Below are positions 9,914 to 23,500 of a DNA stretch of 64,000 nt, piece after piece. Origin of the DNA: Hirsutella rhossiliensis (taxonomy: Eukaryota; Ascomycota; Sordariomycetes; Hypocreales; Ophiocordycipitaceae); assembly GCF_020360975.1 (NCBI RefSeq), contig NW_025408671.1, positions 1,426,001 through 1,490,000 of the forward strand. Reading direction: 5' to 3'. Both the position numbers and the translations under genes were made by a program. The notes beneath the pieces were generated by a model. The model was not told where the DNA came from. It was given only the letters and a program-made list of their open reading frames with translations, and ran no database searches. Within the stretch, counting starts at the first letter, position 1; the number at the start of each line of letters is the position of its first letter.

Positions 9914-12782
9914 TCCAAGCCGTTTCTCCTCTCCTGGAGAAGCATCAGCTTTCGGCTCTCCGGTGCGCGGGCAGTGCTTGTCTACCAGAGCGAGCGATGG
10001 AGGAGAGTGAGCCGAACGTTGAGCTTGAGAATTTGCGCTGCTATAGGGTAAGTGGGTACTGCCCCATGTCACCCGACCAGCGCCGGTGGGATAACATCCG
10101 GGCCTCGGCCGAGAAACGTACCGGCTTGCTCCGCCCGGGCCGGAGGCTCTCCCGCTTCGGCTCCAAGCTCCGATAAAATGTCTTTTATCGATATTTGAAA
10201 GCCCATGTCTTTGCTTGGACGAATCACAGATACTCGCCGTCCCTAGTGGAACCCCCCAACGTGGAATCTCTCCTGATCCTGTTCGTTCAGTATCGCCAGA
10301 GCGGCTCAACAAAACTACGCAGAACAAGAGCATATGGGCATCGATGCCGGCCCCCGTGATAAGCTCCAGCCGAGTGCAGCGGCAGGTCGCAGACAGCGGG
10401 TCCCTGTCCGAGGCGAGGACCGGCTGTGCCGCCCGAGGCCCCCAAGGTCTCTGTGTAACGCACTTATCACCGGTCAAGCACCGATGCGAAGTTTGCTTGC
10501 CGGTAGCTAGGAAGGGCATGGCAGCCCCAAAATTGGAGACATGATGCATACATGCGCGTGGCGGATGCTACGATCCTATCGACTTCCCCGGGAGAAAACG
10601 GAGGGCAACGTCAACGGCGTTTTTCATTTACCGAAACTTCCACCATGAGCATCTGCGTGGAAATTGCCCGTATAATGAAACTTATCTTACTTCCTATAGA
10701 GGATTTGGGAATATATGGCGAGGAGAGCCTAGATGGGGGGCCCATGATGATACATGACAACGTGGTGCCGATCTCGCCATGAAGCCGCGCTCTCAGTCCC
10801 AGCGCGGCAAACAGGGCATACAACATGTCCAGGCTGCATCCCCCTCACGTTGTCTCGTGTCCGCCACGCGGCTAGGCACGACATGGCGGTGGACGCACGT
10901 GGGGCCTGAACCAAACCGGGCGCCAAAGAATGGAGCGTTTGGCCAATCTCCAAGGGCGAGCGGCGCTGGTGCTGCTGGTCATCTGTTTACTCAAAGGGAG
11001 AACCATGATCTTCCGTTTCGTTCTCCTGTCTGCGGTTTTCAGTCCAGTCGCCCTCTGAACTAGCCAGTCGGCTCTTCGGTATCTCGGCCAGGGCCATCAA
11101 CATGCCACTGCGCAGGCCCAACTCGGCCGCCTCGAGACGACGGGCGCTTGGCTAATGTATCAGTCGTGACGAGCTACCTTGATGGATGCAGGCGGGCCAA
11201 TCGCAGCGTCTCAAATTGGCCCGATGACATGCAACGTTGAAGCATTCTGAGAATGCCCCGATATTGAGATCCCCAGACAAATCAAAGCAGAACCCTAAGA
11301 TCCCAACTACCCTTGCTAACCGCTCCGACAATCCATATTACGATCTCACCGGACGTCTTTGTGACGGGTGACATTTCGGGCTACGTGGCAAGCCAAGGGG
11401 TAACTCAACGCTTGATTTCATCGCAGTGGGAAAATAAGCTTCTTCAAAGAGCCAGAAATCCAAGAAGCGCCCGAAGCTGATGTTCTTGAAAAACTGCTTC
11501 AACCTTCAAACCACTTCATGCCGGTAGCTTCTAGGGCAAATACCATTGGCGGCAGCACAAACCATGTTTAAGGACTAGGAACAAGCTGAGTCGGTTCACT
11601 GATGGGTTTCCTACCCATGGACCAAGCAGAATCGGGCCGTTTCTCTTCGTCAGATTCCCACGTAATATCAAAGCTTACGAGATATCTCTGAAAATTAAAT
11701 GTCGCGCCATCACTCACGACGAGGCATCTGACCGCGGAGGCGCTTGTAGTTTCGAGCAGCCATCGCAGGTGAAAGAAAACGTGGCGTTACTCGTACATAT
11801 CACTTGAAGTGCCGTTTTCAGAATTTGGGTCTACTCAGGTCTCAGGACCAGTCGATACGACGCTGACGTTGAGCCGACCTTCTCTCATCCTCTAGTCTAT
11901 GGCGTCAGCGACGCGGCCCATCCTTGAACAGGAGAACGCACGTGGAATCCCTACATCCTTATCCCAGCGCCTTGTCTTGCATCGGCGGCATCTCTATTTT
12001 TAATCCCACTTAATCCGCATGCAACCCCGTCCCCTTTCCGTCAGCATGGCCAGGGCTGGTTGATCAATGCAGCCTTGAGATTACGAGGCAAACGCCGGAT
12101 AGCCGCGAGCCCATTGTATCTCAACCGGATGGCGAACCTCTGTGGGCGCGGCTAAGCATCCATAATCTGTGCTCGAGAAGGCTTTAAGCTTTTCCCTATA
12201 CTGACCTGGGTATCCGATATTGGGCCATACGGTGCTCGGACGAAGCCAAGTAGCGCCTGGGGGACTCCAGATCACAGCAAATTGTTCAAAAGTCTAGCGA
12301 CTGCATGTCCTTACCGTACCGGATCTCTGACGGGTCGATACAGAGAATGGATCCATGGCCAAGAAAACATCTAAAAGCCCTGGTTGTGTGTCATGCTTGA
12401 AAAGATTGAAATTGTGAAAATCGTCCATCTCAGAGCGCGTCGCCTCGAACGGCAAATGAAGCCGCAACTAAAGTTGACAGACTCTTCGACATGCACGATT
12501 CGCATCCTAAGATCAGGTGTTTCAGGCGAAAGCTTGCAGATACGGATAGCGAAGTGAGCAGAGGAAAATCACCTCATGCATGAGCTGTCAAGACCCATTT
12601 GATAGCAACAAAATACGTTGGTCCAACATCTTCGCCATCCTCAAGTCTTGAAAGATGCTGCAAGTTTTTCAATTCAAAAAGCCCAGAGCTCCCCTTCATC
12701 ATGGTATTCATCTCGCAGCCCGCCCATCTAAAGCATCCTTGTGCTCCAGATCCAGAAGAGAACCCCAGCCCCTCAATTCATC
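9914..12782. other. Gene-poor 2.9 kb stretch
   Basis: Between the uba4 start and the deuterolysin start. Open frames are short, overlap each other and match no family; between 11064 and 12080 there is almost none. Base composition is near that of other spacers, and no inverted ends, LTRs or RIP-type TA bias were seen. It probably holds the promoters of both flanking genes and otherwise unannotatable DNA. Confidence 0.45.
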
Positions 12783-13888
12783 ATGAAAGGAATCTCCGTT
12801 CTCGTCGCCCTCGCCGCCTCGACCCTCGCCGCTCCATCTCGGGAGAAGCGTGCTTCCTCGCCCCTCAAAGTCAAGATCGAGATGGTCGGCAACTCGGAGG
12901 TCAAGGCCGTCATCAAAAATGAGGGCCAGGAGAGTCTCAAAGTTCTTAAGACCGGCAGCATCCTCAGCCCTGTTCCTGTCGAGAAGGCAACGGTCTTCGC
13001 TGATGGTGTGTATTACCAAGCAGTGTCGACGGCGAAATCTATACTGACCCACGTTCAGACCAGCCCATTGAATTCGAGGGCATTCAACTACGGATTGCAC
13101 TGGGAGCTCTCAGCGAGAATCATTTCCAGTATATCCTTCCCGGACAATCTGTCGAGACGGCCTTTGACCTCGCCGACGTTCACAATCTTACCTCTGGGGG
13201 CAAGTTTGGGGTCCGTGTCGATGGAGCCTTCGCGTTTGCCAAAGACAACAGCACCAAGCTGATCGGCTCCATCCCGTACATCTCCAACCACATTGTGGCC
13301 GATATTGATGGCAGCCGCGCCGCCTCAAGCTCCTTGGCCTCACTTGCAAAACGCACTCTTGTCCAGAGCGACTGCAACGGCGAGAAATACATAATCACTC
13401 GAAAGGCACTGACCGAATGTGCTTCCATGGCGAGGGACGCTCGCATGGCCGCTTCTTGGGGACCCGCGGACAAGATGGAAGAGTACTTTCAGTCATCCAG
13501 CCAGGAAGTCCGCGACACCGTCTCGGGTGTCTTTGACCGCGTCGCCTTCGAATGCGGCTCCGCCACGGGTGGCATCGCCGAGTACTACTGCACTGATGTC
13601 TTCAACAAATGCGACGGCGGAACTCTGGCGTACACGACGCCGGCTCGAGGAAAGATGTTTTTCTGCCCACTGTACTTCAAGGCCCTTCCCGATCTTGCCA
13701 GAGGCTGCCACCACCAGGACCAGGCCACCACCAATATCCACGAGGTAACCCACTTGAAGCGTATCAAGGGCACCAAGGACTACGGAGGCTACGGTTATCA
13801 GTTTATTCGCAGCCTGACTCCCGAACAGAACCTCAACCACGCGGATACCTATGCTCTGTTTGCCAGCGCGGTCCGGCAAAAGTGCTAG
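12783..13888 (+). CDS. Deuterolysin (neutral protease 2, M35 zinc metalloprotease), preproprotein
   Basis: Two exons, 12783-13005 and 13059-13888, give 350 aa. The intron starts GTGTGT and ends GTTCAG. Residues 1-17 form a signal peptide (ISVLVALAASTLAA). A propeptide follows and ends at a Kex2-type LAKR site around residue 180, so the mature enzyme begins TLVQSDC. The mature part has the aspzincin zinc site HEVTH, the downstream GTKDYGGYGY segment that supplies the third ligand Asp, and paired cysteines (YYCTDVFNKC, ARGCHHQD). These are secreted, heat-stable endoproteases with a preference for basic nuclear proteins. The gene ends only about 115 bp from the large transposon block yet shows no RIP damage. 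Confidence 0.9.
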
Positions 13889-14051
13889 AAGCCTTGCCAC
13901 TGGGGTTTTCGATGCTGTCCTATGAATCGAGGAATTCGACAAAGAGAAGATTACGGTTGTGCTCAAGAATACTTGAATGGATTGGAGGAGATCTGAATCC
14001 GTGGTTGTGTCTAGACTTAAAAATACCTATAGGTATTTGCTTATAGGCTAC

Positions 14052-14341
14052 TGTTGAGGAGAGAGAATGGGCATAAGAGGCCACAATCATGCTCAGTGGA
14101 CCCAATAGTCATGCACAAGGAAGCCTGCCTAAATAACATGACTCCCCTAGCCCAAAGACACTATGCAGGCCTAACTTAGGTATAGGAATATCCTATTGCC
14201 CTCTTTTAGCTAGCTATATGTGGTCACTGTACCTATATAAGCCCCTCCCTTGTCCCAATAGATAGACCAAGATATGCATCACTAAATTCACCTTTCTATG
14301 CCCCTATTTCTTCCACTATGCTCTCAAGCCACTACTTGAGA
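14052..14341 (+). repeat. 5' LTR of the copia element (little RIP)
   Basis: Starts TGTTGAGG and ends ACTTGAGA, so the 3' end is not the usual CA; the last base is uncertain by one because G is shared by the duplication and the primer site. Unlike the 3' copy it still has many CpA and TpG steps. Aligned by hand without gaps to 20216-20505, it shows about 28 differences, all but one being C to T or G to A in the 3' copy. Confidence 0.9.
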
Positions 14342-14352
14342 GTTATGAGCCC
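14342..14352 (+). other. Primer binding site matching the anticodon loop of initiator tRNA-Met
   Basis: GTTATGAGCCC directly follows the 5' LTR. It is the complement of GGGCUCAUAAC, the anticodon arm of eukaryotic initiator tRNA-Met, not of a tRNA 3' end. Priming from an internally cut tRNA half is known for Drosophila copia and yeast Ty5, so the same mechanism is likely here. Confidence 0.7.
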
Positions 14353-15599
14353 GGCCTGCACGGCTAGACCATCTTTTGCCCGCCGATATCACCTTTAAAG
14401 CTATTTACGAGCTATCAACGCCGTTATAACGCTCAAATTGTGGTATTAAGGCAAGGAACCTAGCCACACTAAGGGGCACTACCAGAAACACACGAATTGC
14501 ACGAATTACGCATCCCTTAAAGAAGGATATTACTTATTAAGCCAGAACCCCTTATTTTCCTAAGATAACGTTAAAGGAAGTAAGAGGGGATAATTATATC
14601 GTGAGACTAAAGGAAAGCCTCGATTGGACCCCATAGATTAGGGGGATCAAATCGTGGGCCTAGACTCACGAGATTTAGGAATATGCTAACCTAGACGGCA
14701 TAAAAGAGCTTAAATAGCCCTAATGGCCGGACTAGGAGCAATTTATTGTCAACCTTAGAGGGAGACCATCCTAACGAGAAGATAAAACCGAGGCTGCGTT
14801 CCTAGCGAGGCGAATAGGCTATAACGAACGATACTAGGATATAAAGGACTCCTTTCGCAACCTCGAGAAAAGGTTCTAGCTATAATTCGATCGCTATAAG
14901 GTCTAGTAGAAAGCCCTAATCGCACTCGAAGAATTAATCAAGAAAACGATCAGTAAAGGGCTTTAAGGGATAACCCTAATGCATAATAGCCTAAGAGAGA
15001 AAATCAAGGAATTAAAGAAGCAAGCCCTGCCTTTAGGGGCAGAGGAGAAAAAGCTGATTTACGAGAGATACACGACCTCTATTAACAAAAGAGGCACGCA
15101 AGACTAGAGAGCATAGGCAGAATAGCTCGACCAAATTATCATAGATTTACGAGACCTTAAGGTCGACACACTTAACGATATAAGAATTAGATAGGACTTT
15201 CTTATAGCGGCAGACGAGTGGGACCTATATTAGTCTATAACAATAAGGGCTCTCGACCTCTATAACGAAAGACACGGCAAAAATCAACTTCCCCTAAGGA
15301 ACCTAATCGCTAACTTTAAATAAGAATATACCTATAGGAAGAAGTCGCAACTACCCGTAAAAAGGGGAAGCGCTAATTAAATCTCTAGGAAATCAGACAC
15401 CTAAGCTAAATGCGCTAGCTATAAGCAGCACGTTAATAGCTCAACAAGCTAGTAGGAAAATTGCTACTTACTACGGGTAATATATAATAAGAAGCCCCCG
15501 ATAGGCTAGAAATACAGTGATCTAGCTAAATAGAATATCGAAAAACGGCTAAAGGACCATCTAGACGAGAAAGTAAAATGCATAGCCTAGACCCCTAAT

Positions 15600-18500
15600 T
15601 CCCACCCTAAAGGAAGAGAACCAGCAGACACTATTATTAGCAATAACGGGCTAGGAAAGACTATTAATACGGTTACTCTATCTAGGGTAAACACGGCTAT
15701 TAAGGGAACGTCGTTACTTACCGATAAATTAATATACGACTTAGGGGCCGATATTAACCTCTTTAATAACCTAGGTTAGTTCTAGGAAGGAACCTTTAAG
15801 TAGGGTTCTAACAACGAAGTCTAGGTTAGAGACTAAGCCTTTAGGGTATAAGGAATAGGAACAGCAGTTATCCCTATAATTAACGGTGGAAAGATAACCC
15901 TGCTAGATGCCTACTTTATCCTAGAAATGCCGATAAGTGTCTTCTTAGCTAGGCTAGGGATGACGGCAGGGATATTCTAGAACCAGCTCCTAGGATACCT
16001 CTATTCGGAACCTACGAAGGAGGTTCGTATTAAACTAACCGACTTCGAAGGTCAATTCGTAATAGGAACACTCCCGCAGTATAAGCGGGTATTCGCAGTT
16101 ATATAAGCGCCTAAGCCGCTAACTAGGGGGGTGGGTGACCTATAGCATCGCCGCCTTAGGCATCCTAGTCTAAAATCACTAGAGAAGCTATTAGAAGCCT
16201 GCCTAGGCACCAAGCTTTAAGGCCCTACAACATACAGCTATCAGATATACGCAACAGGGAAAGCTAAGAGGGAAGTCTCGAGAAAAACACCATCCCTAAG
16301 GCCTAAAGGTCTAGGGGTGCAAGTTAGCTTCGACCTTCACCCTAGCCCTATAATAGCATATAACGGGGAAAAGAACTTCGCCCTATTTACCTATATAGAC
16401 ATATCTATAAGGTTCTATTACCTAATAGAAAGAAAAACGGGTATTAGGGATATCTTTAATAACTTCGTAGCGTTACTTAAGACCTAGTACGGAGTTAAAA
16501 TAACTATATTAGTCACTAACGGGGAAAGGGCTCTTTTAACAATAGAACAAATAGATCATATAACTAATAGAGGGATACGAGTCATACAATCAGCCCCTTC
16601 AACGCCTACGCAAAACGGTCACGTAGAGAGATTAAGGGCAATAGTAAAGGAAAAAGCAAGGGTTATAAGGCTTAACTTAAAGCTTCTAGAAGAGCTATAG
16701 CTAGAGATATACCGTATAGCGGTATACCTGCTTAATATAACACCCTTCGAATTATATAATCATAGCTAGCAGAGCCCATACGAGCGTTAGTAGACCTAGA
16801 TAAAAGAAAATAATCTACTATATTACTATATTAAAGATATTAAACTAGACATTATACATTTAAGGGTCTTTAGCTATATAGCGTTCCTAATAATAATTAC
16901 GGCATTAGAACACATTAAGTTATATAAGACGCAATTACCCCTTAAGCAGAGAGCTTATATCGGCTACCTAGTGGGCTATAGGTCTACTTAATAATACGTC
17001 GTATAGATACCGTTAATTAGATAGAACAAACTAATAGTATTAGCTAATATATAGTTTAACGAGTCTATAAGCTACGATATAAAAAGAGAAGAGCAAGCCT
17101 AGCTAGTCTAAATATACAGCTACGATATCCTTAGAGATATAGCCGCAACCGACGTTATAGACAGCGGGGAACCCAAAACCTTTAGGGTACTAAGTTTATC
17201 CGACGATAATACGGATAACGGTTAGACGCCGGAAGAAGCAATTACCCTCCTACGGGACCTATTGCCCCTACATACTCCGGAAGATCAGGGATTAAAAACG
17301 CCCTTACAGGGATCACATAGATATATATATCTTTCCCCTCCGGAAATAGTAGGCCTAGGGATAGAGATTTCAACGTCACCCCTTCTACCTAATACTATAT
17401 TTAACACGGAGTTACTAAGCTCTATGCCTCCTACGCCCGCAATAGATACTATAGCCAGCAACCCCTCCTATATCTCGTTAGGGAGACAGCTTAAAGATAC
17501 GATACCTATATTAATCGACTCGTCTCCTTAAGACAAACGCAATAATATACCTCTTAACCTAGGGGGTGAAGGAACGATTGTAGTACGGGTTTAAGAAGAT
17601 GACCCCTAGTCCGAACCCCGCACCCTTAACCTAGCGGTTAGTAGGGCCGGCTCAAGGACATCACAAATATAAGAACAACGTAGACGAAAGGATACGTTAT
17701 AAGGGATTAACCTAAGCAACGTTATTAAAGGAAAACGGGCTCGTAGGCCTAAGAAATCCCTTATTAATAATATTATCGCAAAGGCAAGCAAATATAAGCT
17801 TTACGTTGAAGATATGCCGCCCCCCCCTACCTCCTTTAACGCGGCAATGGCTTTAGAATTCGTATACGAGTGGAAGGAAGCTATAGACCGCGAAATGGAG
17901 GAAAACCTAGCAAGGGGCACATAGAAGACTATCCTAAAAGCTATTATCAAATAGAAAGGTCACTTCCTAATCCCCTTACGTTAGGTCTTTGCATATAAGA
18001 CCGATAAATAGGGGTATATTACACGCTTTAAAGCACGTATTGTGGTTCGTAGAGACCTATAACCCGAAGGTAACGAGGATATATATGCAGCTACCCTACG
18101 AGCACGAACATTTCGACTACTAATAGCCTTCTGCTGCCTCGAGGACTTCGAGACGGAACAATACGACGTAAAAACAGCATTTCTATACGCAATCCTACGC
18201 TAAGAAGTCTATTTCTAGCCTCCACCGGGATTCTCAATGCCTAGGCTATGCCTAAAGCTATTAAAAGCACTATACGGGCTCCGTATCTCTCTAAAGCTAT
18301 AGTTTAAAGAGATATCTAGTTTCTTTACTAAACTAGGAGCCTAGCAGCTAGTAGAAGACGCCTGCGTACTAGTCTATAAGGGCGTTATTATCTTTATCTT
18401 CGTAGATAACATCGTTATAATATATCCGAAAAGGCAAAAATAAGATTAGGAAGAGCTATATAAGGCTATCACGAAGAAATACACCGTTACGTATATAGGA

Positions 18501-19390
18501 GAGCTACGCTAGTTCCTTAGCATCGAGATTATTAGGGATAGGGATCTTAAGAAGATATAGCTCTCGCAAGCTTCCTATATCTCTAAGACCGCGAAGAAAT
18601 ATTATATCCTTAATAATAATATCCTTCGTAAGCCTAAGATCCCGCTAATAATAGAAGAGCTCGTCCCCTATAAAAAGCAGGCCTTAAAGGAAGAGATACA
18701 CGAATATCTCTCTCTAATTAAGTTGCTTATTTATCTAGCAATTCATACTAGGCTAGATATCGCATTTATAGCCGGAAAGCTAGCCTAATACAATTATAAC
18801 CCCGGGCCGCGCTATAGGCACGAAGCACGTAAGTGCCTAGCTTACCTCTATTATACGAGAAACCGCTATATCTACTTTACGGCGACAAACCTAATAAGGC
18901 GGCTAATATATATATCCGACTCCTTATACGCCGATAACCTAGAGACTAGGAAGTCCTTATAAGGATACGTATTCCTACTCCTTAGTAGGCTAATTAACTA
19001 GAAAGCTACTAAGCAAGCTACTATAATAACGTCCTCTATAGAAGCTAAATTATTAGCACTCTTATAGACAGCTAAGGAATAGGTAGCATTTGGCCGACTA
19101 ATTAAGGAGCTTAGCATTAGTGTTAAAGGGACTATAGAGCTCTAGTATAATAACCTTTAGACTATTAGGCTTTTAACTAAATTAAGCGCGAAGCTTAAGA
19201 CGAACCTTAAGCACGTTAACGTTTATAGACACTAGCTTCGTTAGGAGGTGCAGTAAGATCGGATATAAGTTAGCTAGATCGCATTAGCAGATAACCTAGC
19301 TAATAGCATAACGAAGGCGCTTATATACTAGAAGCATTAGAGCTTTATTAAGCAACTAGGACTAGTAACACGGCCGGAAGATATATTAAG
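15600..19390 (+). pseudogene. Decayed copia polyprotein (protease-integrase-RT-RNase H)
   Basis: Reading TAG/TAA as former Gln or Trp codons, the plus strand shows a protease core like DLGAD near 15735; the integrase zinc region HRRLRHPS near 16140 and core motifs ending QNGHVERL near 16610; then reverse transcriptase with ARIVVRRDL near 18030, the DVKTAFL box near 18165, ALYGLR near 18270 and a FVDNIV box near 18400 where copia has VDD (Asp to Asn is a G to A change); and RNase H with SSIEAKLLAL near 19035. Integrase before RT defines Ty1/copia. An upstream gag-like part (14.4-15.6 kb) is too eroded to define. The copy cannot encode protein. Confidence 0.85.
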
Positions 19391-20215
19391 AGATAATATA
19401 CCTAACCACCGTATTAAGGCGTGATGTCTCCTTACTATAGCGAACTCGATAATCGCCGGATCCCGATAATAAGAGCACCACTATATGCACTAAGATTAGG
19501 GGATTCTAACGGCGTAGTTAGATCTTAATTTAGTTAAGAAACCATAAAGATCTAGGGGGTAGAAGTTAGCCCTATTTACTACTAAGAAGTAAAGCTATTA
19601 CTAGACTACCCCTTAATTAGCACAATACTAGGGCGCTTAAACTCACGATAATCGCGATAGCTTTACTAAATTAAGACTAATTAATATAAGGAATATATTA
19701 TTAGAAAGCCTACCTTTAGGATTACTTTTATCCTAAATAATAACGTCGCCGGCAAAGGTACTACGGTACCTAGGCCACCTAAAGGGATGCCCCGCTATGC
19801 CCCCTCCTTATAAGGAAGGTTATAAATATAACTTATAACTACTAGTTAAACGGTAAGAGTAGGTTATATAACCCTATTAATCGTAAGTTCGACTCCCCCT
19901 AGGGCGGAAGAGCAGGTTATATGACTACGCCCTAGGGGGGGCGCGGTCAACGAACTTAGGGGCCCGAGGAGATAGGATATACGGAGGAGGGTTCTCCTTA
20001 TATCCTATCCCCTCGGGTCCCGGCTTTTGCCTTTTGCTGCATTTACCTTCCCTTTTTTGCAGGATATAATTAGGAGCCTCCCCTATTTTTAGACAACCTC
20101 CTTAAACAGACAATAAAGCAGCCGAATTTAACATCGGAATAACCTTATATTTATTAGACCGAACCCTCCTCTACCTATTGCCCTACTATCTAGAAGCTAG
20201 TGTGATAAGGGGGTA

Positions 20216-20505
20216 TATTAAGGAGAGAGAATAGGCATAAGAGGCTATAATTATACTTAGTAGACCTATTAGTTATATATAAGGAAGCCTGCCTAAATAA
20301 TATAACTCCCCTAGCCTAAAGACACTATATAGGCCTAACTTAGGTATAGGAATATCCTATTGCCCTCTTTTAGCTAGCTATATATAGTCACTATACCTAT
20401 ATAAGCCCCTCCCTTATCCTAATAGATAGACCAAGATATGCATTACTAAATTCACCTTTCTATGCCCCTATTTCTTCTACTATGCTCTCAAGCCACTACT
20501 TAAGA
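20216..20505 (+). repeat. 3' LTR of the copia element (heavily RIP-mutated)
   Basis: Same length as the 5' LTR with no gaps. It starts TATTAAGG where the 5' copy has TGTTGAGG. Nearly every CpA/TpG of the 5' copy is TpA here. It is followed by the target duplication GCTAC. Confidence 0.9.
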
Positions 20506-23500
20506 GCTACCTATACCTACCCACGGGCTATTTTAGGGCCACTATAAATACTTAGTAGGTAGGTAAATTTAAAATAGGTACCTAAAAATATATATAGGTA
20601 TATTCGGGCTACTTATAGGCATTACCTATTTAGTTTTATTATATTAATCGTTTATACTTATCTTAATACGAGGCACCTATAAAATATATATAGGCTATAT
20701 AGCTAAAAGTAGTATTAAATTAAAGGATAAGATCCTATAGATATTATTTATTCTCTACCTTAACTATCCTTTTAATATTTAAAGTCCTATCGTCGCGGTC
20801 GAATATTCTCCCTATATCTAGTTCTCTTTATAGAGGAGGCGACTATTGCCTTTATTACTATACGGCCTTTTTGCTTTTTCTTATAGCTTTAAACTTATTC
20901 TTCCCGATAAGAGTTACTTTCTTCTATCTCCTCTACTTCCCCTATCTCCTCTACTTCCTCTATCTCCTTTACTTCCTTTAACTCGTTATTACTTAGTAAA
21001 GTAATATTAATTATATCGCGATACTTATCTCTCCCTTACCGGCTTTACGTTTATATTTAAAGAGAGTCTATAAAAAGCTTTTATTAGATAATACTTATAG
21101 GCTATAAGTAAGTATAAAATCTCTTACTTTAATCTTAATCTTCTTTATATAGTATTATAGCCTCTTTATTAAAACGAATTCTATTAAAAGGATTCCTATT
21201 TCTAGGAGTATAAGATATCTTTAAAGCTATATTAAGCTTATATAGCTAATCTTTATACTCCTTTATAGGGTTAATATTATTATTAATCTTTATATCTTAA
21301 AGAAGGATACTATCCTATACGTTAAATCGAGACTATAAGATCGATAGCGTAAATCTCGCCTCTAAGTTTAAGAGTTTTATCCTAGATCGTTAGTATATAT
21401 TAATCTACTAATAAATACTCTAAGCGCGCTTAAGCGGCACGTTACTTAGTTATATTACTAGAAATTCTTATACTATAATATAAATATTCTTATACCTTTT
21501 ATACTAAAATATATAGCGCTAAAAGCTATATATATCCTTAGATAGTAACCTCCTTAGCTAAGATTAATATATTACTTATATATTAATATAAATAAATAAA
21601 AACTTACTTTCTTTAAAAAAAAGCCCTATAGACCGAAATACCTTTATTACCTTATAAAGTCCCTTAATATATAATTAGTATAAATAATTACTATAAATTA
21701 TTATACTATTTACTTTTATTAAACTAAGAAACTAAGTAAGCTAGTCCTTATAAGAGTTAAGAGTAATATTAATATTAAAGGATTATACTAATAACTATAA
21801 GAATCGTTATTAGTAATAGGAAATAAATATATCTTTATAAGTCCTCTATATTTACTTAGAACTAAGTAGATTAGCTTTAGTCTCTTTCTTTAGTAAAATA
21901 AGTAATCCTACCTAACGAATATTAAGCTTACTAATACTTAATAGGGGCGTAAGTAGGGTAGTAATTATATATACTTCCTTTTCCTCTTAAAGGTAGTTAA
22001 TATACTTAGTAAGCTTTTTCTCTATATTATTAATTACTATTATTAGTATACTTTATTAGTTATTACTAGTATTATAAATATTTATAATTTTAGTATAGGA
22101 GTAAAAGAGATCCTTATAAATTATCTTTAGCGAGTTCTAAGATTCTAAGAGTATTATATCTTTCCCTTAGCTAACGTTATTTATAAGCTATAAGAATATC
22201 TTCTTAATATTAATTAGGTAGTTAATTTACTCTTAATTCTTAGTAGATAAAGGCGGGCTAAGCTAAGTATTACTAATAAGAAGTATATTAATTGCCTATT
22301 ATAGCTCCTTAGCTCTCTTAAGTATTATAATAGTAGAGTTCTAGCGCGTAATAATATAACCGGGAATACTTAATAGTTATTTATTTAGTTAGACCTCTTA
22401 TTAGATATTAAAGAAAACCTTTATTTACTTCGCGCTTTAATAGAGTATTAATACTAATATATAGATCTAAGAAGGTTAATATAAAGATTAGTATATAAGT
22501 TATAGTATTTTAATTAGTATTAACTTACCTTTATTATTATTCCTAAGATAACGTTGCTTATACTTATAAGTAAGTTACTTAGTATATCTTTATTAGTACT
22601 TACTTCTTCTATATTATAGTTATCTTATAGAGTTCCTATTATATAAGAATAACTCTATATAACTAGTTTCTACTCTACCTTAATCTTAATAAGCTTTTTA
22701 TAATCTAGTATCTTAGATATAAGAAGGTTAAGAATATACGCGATATATTATATATAGTAAATCGTACTTAGTATATTAATCCCTAGATATAAGTTAAGTT
22801 TCCCTTATAAGTCTCTTAAATAAAGATATATACTATTATTAGTAGTAATACTTTTAAATCGATCTAAAATATAACGCCTTTATAAATATTATATAATAGT
22901 ATTATTTTATAATTCTCTAGAATAGCTAGCTAATATATTTATTAGGCTAAGTAAAAGAAGCTATAAGTACTAATTATAATCGATATAGTAACTAATAATT
23001 CTAAGGACTACTTCGATATTTCTAGTTTAAGTCTAGCTATTAATAGTTAGTAAGAGATACTATCTAGAAGGTATATAGTTAATTAATACTTCTTAAAGAT
23101 TATTAGCGATTATCTCTACTAAATTTATTAGTATAGGGGCGGAGGGAATATAGAATTCTTAATAGTAGAAATAAACTAAGTCTTAGAAAGACTTATAGTT
23201 TACTATATTAACGGCTAAGTATATCTACGAAATAAAATTAGTAAGATAATATTAATATTATAGCTTCTATTTTTAGGTGCCTTATAATAAGATTAGTATA
23301 ATAGATTACTATATTTTTATATAATAAATATAAATATACTAGGGTATATTTCTTTTATACTTAAGTAGATTAAAATATATTCTTAGGTTACTATTTTTTA
23401 ATATAAAACTTACCTTGCCTATAGTATATAAAAGCGCTTATACTAAAACCTTTAATATAAGGATAGATTAGTATAGACTAGTAGGATATATAAATTACTT

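Larger units (their letters stand above)
14052..20505 (+). mobile_element. Ty1/copia LTR retrotransposon, complete but RIP-inactivated
   Basis: Two 290-bp LTRs of equal length bound the element, with a 5-bp target duplication GCTAC at 14047-14051 and 20506-20510. A primer site follows the 5' LTR and a polypurine tract (GATAAGGGGGTA, 20204-20215) precedes the 3' LTR. Between them lies a decayed gag-pol in copia order: protease, integrase, reverse transcriptase, RNase H. Stops are almost all TAG or TAA at places where the family has Gln or Trp, the mark of CpA to TpA mutation. It sits in the left subterminal region of the larger transposon, so it is the younger insertion. Confidence 0.9.

Noticed and set aside
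17262..17531. 89-codon open frame inside the copia element
   Set aside because: It is a piece of the decayed polyprotein linker between integrase and reverse transcriptase, not an independent gene.
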